Shown piece by piece: positions 5,882 to 8,397 of a stretch of DNA of 8,397 bases (position 1 is its first letter; each line of letters starts with the position of its first letter). Made by a program: the position numbers and the translations under genes. The stretch covers positions 1 through 8,397 of the forward strand of contig JAHKLP010000064.1 in the NCBI GenBank assembly GCA_020855015.1, given 5' to 3'. The notes under the pieces were generated by a model. The model was not told the DNA's origin. It did no database searches and saw only the letters and a list, made by a program, of their open reading frames with translations. The DNA is from Methanobacterium sp. (GTDB taxonomy: Archaea; Methanobacteriota; Methanobacteria; Methanobacteriales; Methanobacteriaceae).

Positions 5882-6391
5882 ATGGGCTTAAAAAATGATG
5901 AAAATAGGCCAATAATAATTCGAAAACCCCAAATAGAAGATGGAGAACGAATCTATCATCTCGTTAAACAATGTAAACCACTGGACATTAATTCTTTATA
6001 TAGTTATCTGCTGATATGCACTCATTTTGACCAGACCAGTGTATTAGCAGAATCAAATAATGAGATAGTTGGGTATATATCTGCTTACATTAATCCACAT
6101 CACAGAAAAACTCTTTTTATATGGCAAGTAGCAGTGCATCCTGACACCCGTGGTAGGGGACTGGCAACTAAAATGATAATGGACATCCTCAATAGAGAAT
6201 GTGTTGAATCTGTTAAATTCATTGAGACAACTGTAACTCCTTCAAATCAATCTTCAATGTCTTTATTTCAGAAGATAGCCTCTCAACTGGATACTAATAT
6301 TCAAAAATCATCTTTTTTTACCAGTGATCTCTTTGGCAAATCGAATCATGAAGAGGAATTACTCCTTCGAATAGGTCCTTTAACTAAATAG
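5882..6391 (+). CDS. ectA: L-2,4-diaminobutyric acid N-gamma-acetyltransferase (EctA)
   Basis: A 169-residue GNAT-fold acetyltransferase that transfers acetyl from acetyl-CoA to the gamma-amino group of L-2,4-diaminobutyrate, giving N-gamma-acetyl-diaminobutyrate, the EctC substrate. It is cytoplasmic. Family signatures are clear: R14-K-P followed by E19-D-G; C31-K-P-L-D-I-N-S38 with the Y40-x-Y-L-L stretch and H48-F; the beta-strand W81-Q-V-A-V-H-P87; the acetyl-CoA pyrophosphate loop R90-G-R-G-L-A95; and E115-T-T-V-T-P-S-N122 near the acceptor site. Length is normal for EctA (about 160-190). The ATG at 5882 has no Shine-Dalgarno and lies about 27 bases after a TATA-like sequence, so the mRNA may be leaderless. 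It is the first gene of ectABC, with ectB following after 52 bp. The identification is secure from motif order plus operon context. Confidence 0.97.
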   Translation: MGLKNDENRPIIIRKPQIEDGERIYHLVKQCKPLDINSLYSYLLICTHFDQTSVLAESNNEIVGYISAYINPHHRKTLFIWQVAVHPDTRGRGLATKMIMDILNRECVESVKFIETTVTPSNQSSMSLFQKIASQLDTNIQKSSFFTSDLFGKSNHEEELLLRIGPLTK

Positions 6392-6435
6392 GAGAAAATA
6401 ATTAACTGAACATGAAATAGAGTTTTAATAGTAGC

Positions 6436-6440
6436 GTGAT
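6436..6440 (+). promoter_or_regulatory. Ribosome-binding site of ectB (GTGAT)
   Basis: GTGAT complements the GGTGAT part of the archaeal anti-Shine-Dalgarno region and ends 3 bases before the ectB ATG at 6444. It supports that start. Confidence 0.5.
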
Positions 6441-6443
6441 TAG

Positions 6444-7727
6444 ATGAAAACATTCAAACAGCATGAATCAGAAGTGCGTAGCTATATAAGAAGTTTTCCT
6501 GCAATATTCCAGAAAGCAAAGGGTTCACTTCTATATGATGAACAAGGAAATGAATATATAGATTTTTTTGCAGGTGCCGGAACCTTAAATTATGGGCATA
6601 ACAATCCTATGGTATCAGAAGCCCTTATAAAATATATTAAAGATGATGGTATTATCCATGGATTGGATAAGGCTACCACTGCCAAAAAAATATTTTTAGA
6701 GAAATTCTATGATATTGTCTTACACCCCAGGCATATGGAATATAAAATACAATTTACGGGACCCACAGGCACTAATGCTGTTGAAACAGCTTTAAAACTA
6801 GTTAGAATGGTTAAAGGTCGTAGAAATATCATTTCATTTACCAATGCATTTCACGGACTCACTATGGGATCCATGGCAGTTACTGCAAATTCTTTTTATA
6901 GAGATGAAGCCTTTATTAACCGGACTAATGTAAGTTTCATGCCTTTTGATGGATACTTCGGAGACGATGTTAATACTGCGGATTATCTTCGAAAATACTT
7001 GGAAGATCAAAGCAGTGGAGTGGACCTGCCAGCAGCAATAATTCTTGAATGCATTCAAGCTGAAGGTGGTATTAATGTGGCCAGTGATGAATGGCTAAGA
7101 GATATCGAACAAATATGTAAAGATTTTGACATATTACTGATTGTGGATGATATTCAAGTAGGAAACGGCCGTACTGGAAGTTTTTTCAGTTTTGAAAGTT
7201 CAGGAATCAACCCGGATATTATAACACTTTCTAAATCCATTGGAGGGGGTTTACCATTATCCATGGTATTAATGAAAACAGAATTAGATCAGTGGAAGCC
7301 AGGAGAACATACTGGCACATTTAGGGGGAATAACTTGGCTTTCATAGCATCTGCAGAGCTTCTAAGCTACTGGGAGAACGATAACCTATCCAAAGCTGTT
7401 GAAAGCAAGGAAATAATACTCAAAGATGGATTAATGGAAATTAAAGAAAAGTATCCCAGCATCCAAGCCGAAGTACGTGGTAAAGGATTAATATATGGTC
7501 TTAAAATTCCATTAAGGGGATTTTGTAGTGACGTATCAGAAGAAGCTTTTTCTAGAGGTCTTTTAATAGAATTGGCTGGTGCAGAAGATGATGTGCTGAA
7601 GTTCTTGTCTCCGTTAACCATTGAGCCTGATTTACTAACTGATGGTTTGCAAATTATTGAAGATTCCATTAAAGCTGTTCTTGAAAAAAGAGAAGCCATG
7701 ATTGAGGATTTAAATAATGATAGTTAG
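6444..7727 (+). CDS. ectB: L-2,4-diaminobutyrate:2-oxoglutarate aminotransferase (EctB)
   Basis: A 427-residue class III pyridoxal-phosphate aminotransferase. It catalyses the first ectoine-specific step: amino transfer from glutamate to L-aspartate-beta-semialdehyde, giving L-2,4-diaminobutyrate. Visible hallmarks are the phosphate-binding G106-P-T-G-T-N-A-V-E114; the aromatic/His pair F136-H137 stacking on the cofactor; E207-G-G in the substrate region; V234-D-D-I-Q238, where D235 should bond the pyridine nitrogen (the DEVQ position of class III enzymes); the Schiff-base lysine K264 in S263-K-S-I-G-G-G-L-P; and T292-F-R-G, which contacts the cofactor phosphate across the dimer. F8-A/G-G-A-type residues at 41-46 (FFAGAG) are typical of EctB, as is the length (about 420-430). 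Its 3' end overlaps ectC by 11 bp, implying translational coupling. EctB rather than a GABA or ornithine aminotransferase is chosen because of the ectA/ectC flanks and sequence flavour. Confidence 0.97.
   Translation: MKTFKQHESEVRSYIRSFPAIFQKAKGSLLYDEQGNEYIDFFAGAGTLNYGHNNPMVSEALIKYIKDDGIIHGLDKATTAKKIFLEKFYDIVLHPRHMEYKIQFTGPTGTNAVETALKLVRMVKGRRNIISFTNAFHGLTMGSMAVTANSFYRDEAFINRTNVSFMPFDGYFGDDVNTADYLRKYLEDQSSGVDLPAAIILECIQAEGGINVASDEWLRDIEQICKDFDILLIVDDIQVGNGRTGSFFSFESSGINPDIITLSKSIGGGLPLSMVLMKTELDQWKPGEHTGTFRGNNLAFIASAELLSYWENDNLSKAVESKEIILKDGLMEIKEKYPSIQAEVRGKGLIYGLKIPLRGFCSDVSEEAFSRGLLIELAGAEDDVLKFLSPLTIEPDLLTDGLQIIEDSIKAVLEKREAMIEDLNNDS
7704..7708 (+). promoter_or_regulatory. Ribosome-binding site of ectC inside ectB (GAGGA)
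   Basis: GAGGA lies 8 bases before the ectC ATG at 7717, within the last codons of ectB. It fixes the ectC start and indicates independent ribosome loading in addition to coupling from ectB. Confidence 0.6.
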
Positions 7728-8112
7728 AACTTTAGAAGAAATTGAAGGAACCAGTCGCGAAGTTTCAGCACGAAATAATAACTGGGTTAGTAAACGTTTT
7801 ATTTTAGCAGAGGATAATATGGGGTTTTCCTTTAATGAAACCATAATCTATGCTAATACTGAAACTTTAATTTGGTATAAAAACCATCTAGAGGCTGTAT
7901 ACTGTGTAGAAGGAGAAGGGGAAATTGAGACCACAGATGATGGCATAGTTTATCCTATTAAACCAGGTACACTGTATGCTCTAGACAAACATGACCGTCA
8001 TTATCTCCGAGCTTACAGAAAGGATCTTCGTTTGTTATGTGTCTTTAATCCACCACTGATGGGTAATGAGATCCATGATGAAGATGGTTCCTATGTTAAA
8101 TCAAGTAAATAA
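7717..8112 (+). CDS. ectC: L-ectoine synthase (EctC)
   Basis: A 131-residue cupin that cyclises N-gamma-acetyl-L-2,4-diaminobutyrate to ectoine with loss of water. The family is iron-dependent. The metal ligands known from the Paenibacillus lautus enzyme (Glu57, Tyr85, His93, as I recall) correspond to E59, Y87 and H95. The recalled substrate contacts also appear present: W23, R27, N40, T42, Y54, H57, F110, P112, G116, E118 and H120. The signatures W53-Y-K-N-H-L-E-A-V-Y-C63, G66-E-G-E and C108-V-F-N-P-P113 are typical, and the length matches EctC (about 128-137). All catalytic features are intact, so the enzyme is predicted active. The ATG lies inside the ectB 3' end (11-bp overlap) with GAGGA at 7704-7708. 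No ectD hydroxylase gene follows, so the end product encoded here is ectoine rather than hydroxyectoine. Confidence 0.98.
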   Translation: MIVRTLEEIEGTSREVSARNNNWVSKRFILAEDNMGFSFNETIIYANTETLIWYKNHLEAVYCVEGEGEIETTDDGIVYPIKPGTLYALDKHDRHYLRAYRKDLRLLCVFNPPLMGNEIHDEDGSYVKSSK

Positions 8113-8135
8113 GATGCCTTAAAAATAGAAAATAA

Positions 8136-8208
8136 CACTCATAATATGATAAAATCCAATCTTCAGGAGAAATTTTTGATTACTTATGAGAGTGGGTTTT
8201 TTATTTTT
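8136..8208 (+). terminator. Hairpin plus T-run terminator of ectABC
   Basis: CTCATAA (8138-8144) pairs with TTATGAG (8184-8190). Allowing a 2-base bulge, CACT (8136-8139) can alternatively pair with AGTG (8191-8194). The enclosed stretch contains further short pairings, AATC/GATT (8158-8161 / 8178-8181) and TTC/GAA (8162-8164 / 8169-8171). T6 (8197-8202) and T5 (8204-8208) follow directly. This is the clearest hairpin-plus-T-tract in the window and closes the operon 24-96 nt after the ectC stop. Confidence 0.6.
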
Positions 8209-8265
8209 CAACGTTCTTATTTTACATATTTTATTCAATCTTTTATCATATTTTAAGTGGATATT

Positions 8266-8286
8266 ATGACTTTTATCAATAGTCAT
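8266..8286. repeat. 6-bp inverted repeat ATGACT / AGTCAT
   Basis: Perfect arms at 8266-8271 and 8281-8286 with a 9-base loop lie in the AT-rich stretch after the ectC terminator. No T-run follows closely enough to call a terminator. Arms this short could arise by chance; no other function is visible in 8209-8340. Confidence 0.3.
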
Positions 8287-8359
8287 TTAGTTTTTAAAAA
8301 ATTATATATGAAACGCTACAATACATTTTTTAAGATCACAAGTTTTCGAAAATTTATTT

Positions 8360-8381
8360 TAAGAATCATTCTAAGAATCAT
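8360..8381. repeat. Tandem 10-bp direct repeat TAAGAATCAT
   Basis: TAAGAATCAT occurs at 8360-8369 and again at 8372-8381, a 12-bp period with a TC spacer. It immediately precedes and overlaps by one base the TATA-like TATAAAAG at 8381-8388, so it covers the BRE position of that promoter. A nearby 10-bp palindrome TTTTCGAAAA lies at 8343-8352. Direct repeats at this place suit a regulator-binding site. Confidence 0.5.
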
Positions 8382-8388
8382 ATAAAAG
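8381..8388 (+). promoter_or_regulatory. Candidate TATA box of a gene beyond the right edge
   Basis: TATAAAAG near the window end is a good archaeal TATA-box match. Transcription would start past 8397, outside the window, so the gene it serves cannot be seen. Confidence 0.35.
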
Positions 8389-8397
8389 ATATAATAC

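Noticed and set aside
227..7699. Open frames of about 60-110 codons on the strand opposite, or in another frame of, the real genes (for example 227-496 -, 3232-3558 +, 6834-7058 -, 7367-7699 -)
   Set aside because: They lie wholly inside genes with strong family identity, lack ribosome-binding sites or recognisable domains, and have the composition expected of shadow frames of membrane or enzyme genes.
7828..7845. EctC Asn40, which differs from the His at this place in Halomonas EctC as I recall it
   Set aside because: Asn is the substrate-contact residue recalled for the Paenibacillus lautus enzyme (Asn38), so this is a normal variant rather than a lost catalytic residue.
8209..8340. Possible small gene after the ectC terminator
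   Set aside because: No open frame with a ribosome-binding site was seen; the stretch is AT-rich spacer with one short inverted repeat.

Overview
The window looks like a piece of an archaeal chromosome, most likely a methanogen close to Methanobacterium. The sequence is AT-rich (about mid-30s % GC by eye). It has archaeal-type TATA boxes, T-tract terminators, and ribosome-binding sites of the GGAGG/GGTG/GTGAT type that match an archaeal 16S 3' end. The genus is an inference from protein flavour and base composition; no marker gene is present.

Layout: (1) 81-560 (+) encodes a small DUF308/HdeD-like protein with six membrane helices. (2) Convergent to it, 618-1472 (-) encodes a six-helix potassium channel with a perfect selectivity filter, a weakly charged voltage-sensor-like domain and a C-terminal coiled coil. 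(3) 1644-3617 (-) encodes a large FUSC-family (YccS/AaeB-like) membrane protein. (4) A non-coding stretch of about 390 bases separates it from (5) a divergent ClC chloride channel/transporter with two CBS domains at 4005-5738 (+). (6) 5882-8112 (+) is a complete ectABC operon for the compatible solute ectoine. (7) The right edge (8113-8397) holds the ectC terminator and what looks like the promoter region of a gene beyond the window.

The unifying theme may be osmotic adaptation: a K+ channel, a Cl- channel/exchanger and ectoine synthesis lie within 8 kb. EctB transaminates aspartate-semialdehyde to diaminobutyrate, EctA acetylates it, and EctC cyclises the product to ectoine. No ectD (hydroxylase), no specialised aspartokinase, no ectR regulator and no mscS are present here. 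Ectoine genes are common in Bacteria and rare in Archaea, so horizontal acquisition is likely, although base composition and codon use look like those of the neighbours.

The most interesting unexplained structure lies in the 143 bp before ectA. A perfect 13-bp inverted repeat (5809-5821 / 5852-5864) is interleaved with a perfect 8-bp inverted repeat (5798-5805 / 5831-5838), and the right 13-bp arm lies where the TATA box of a leaderless ectA transcript would be. A 14-bp segment of this region recurs in the gap upstream of the K+ channel gene, in the same orientation relative to the gene it precedes. This would fit a shared, undescribed archaeal osmoregulatory operator. No recognisable defence system, mobile element, CRISPR array or RNA gene is present.
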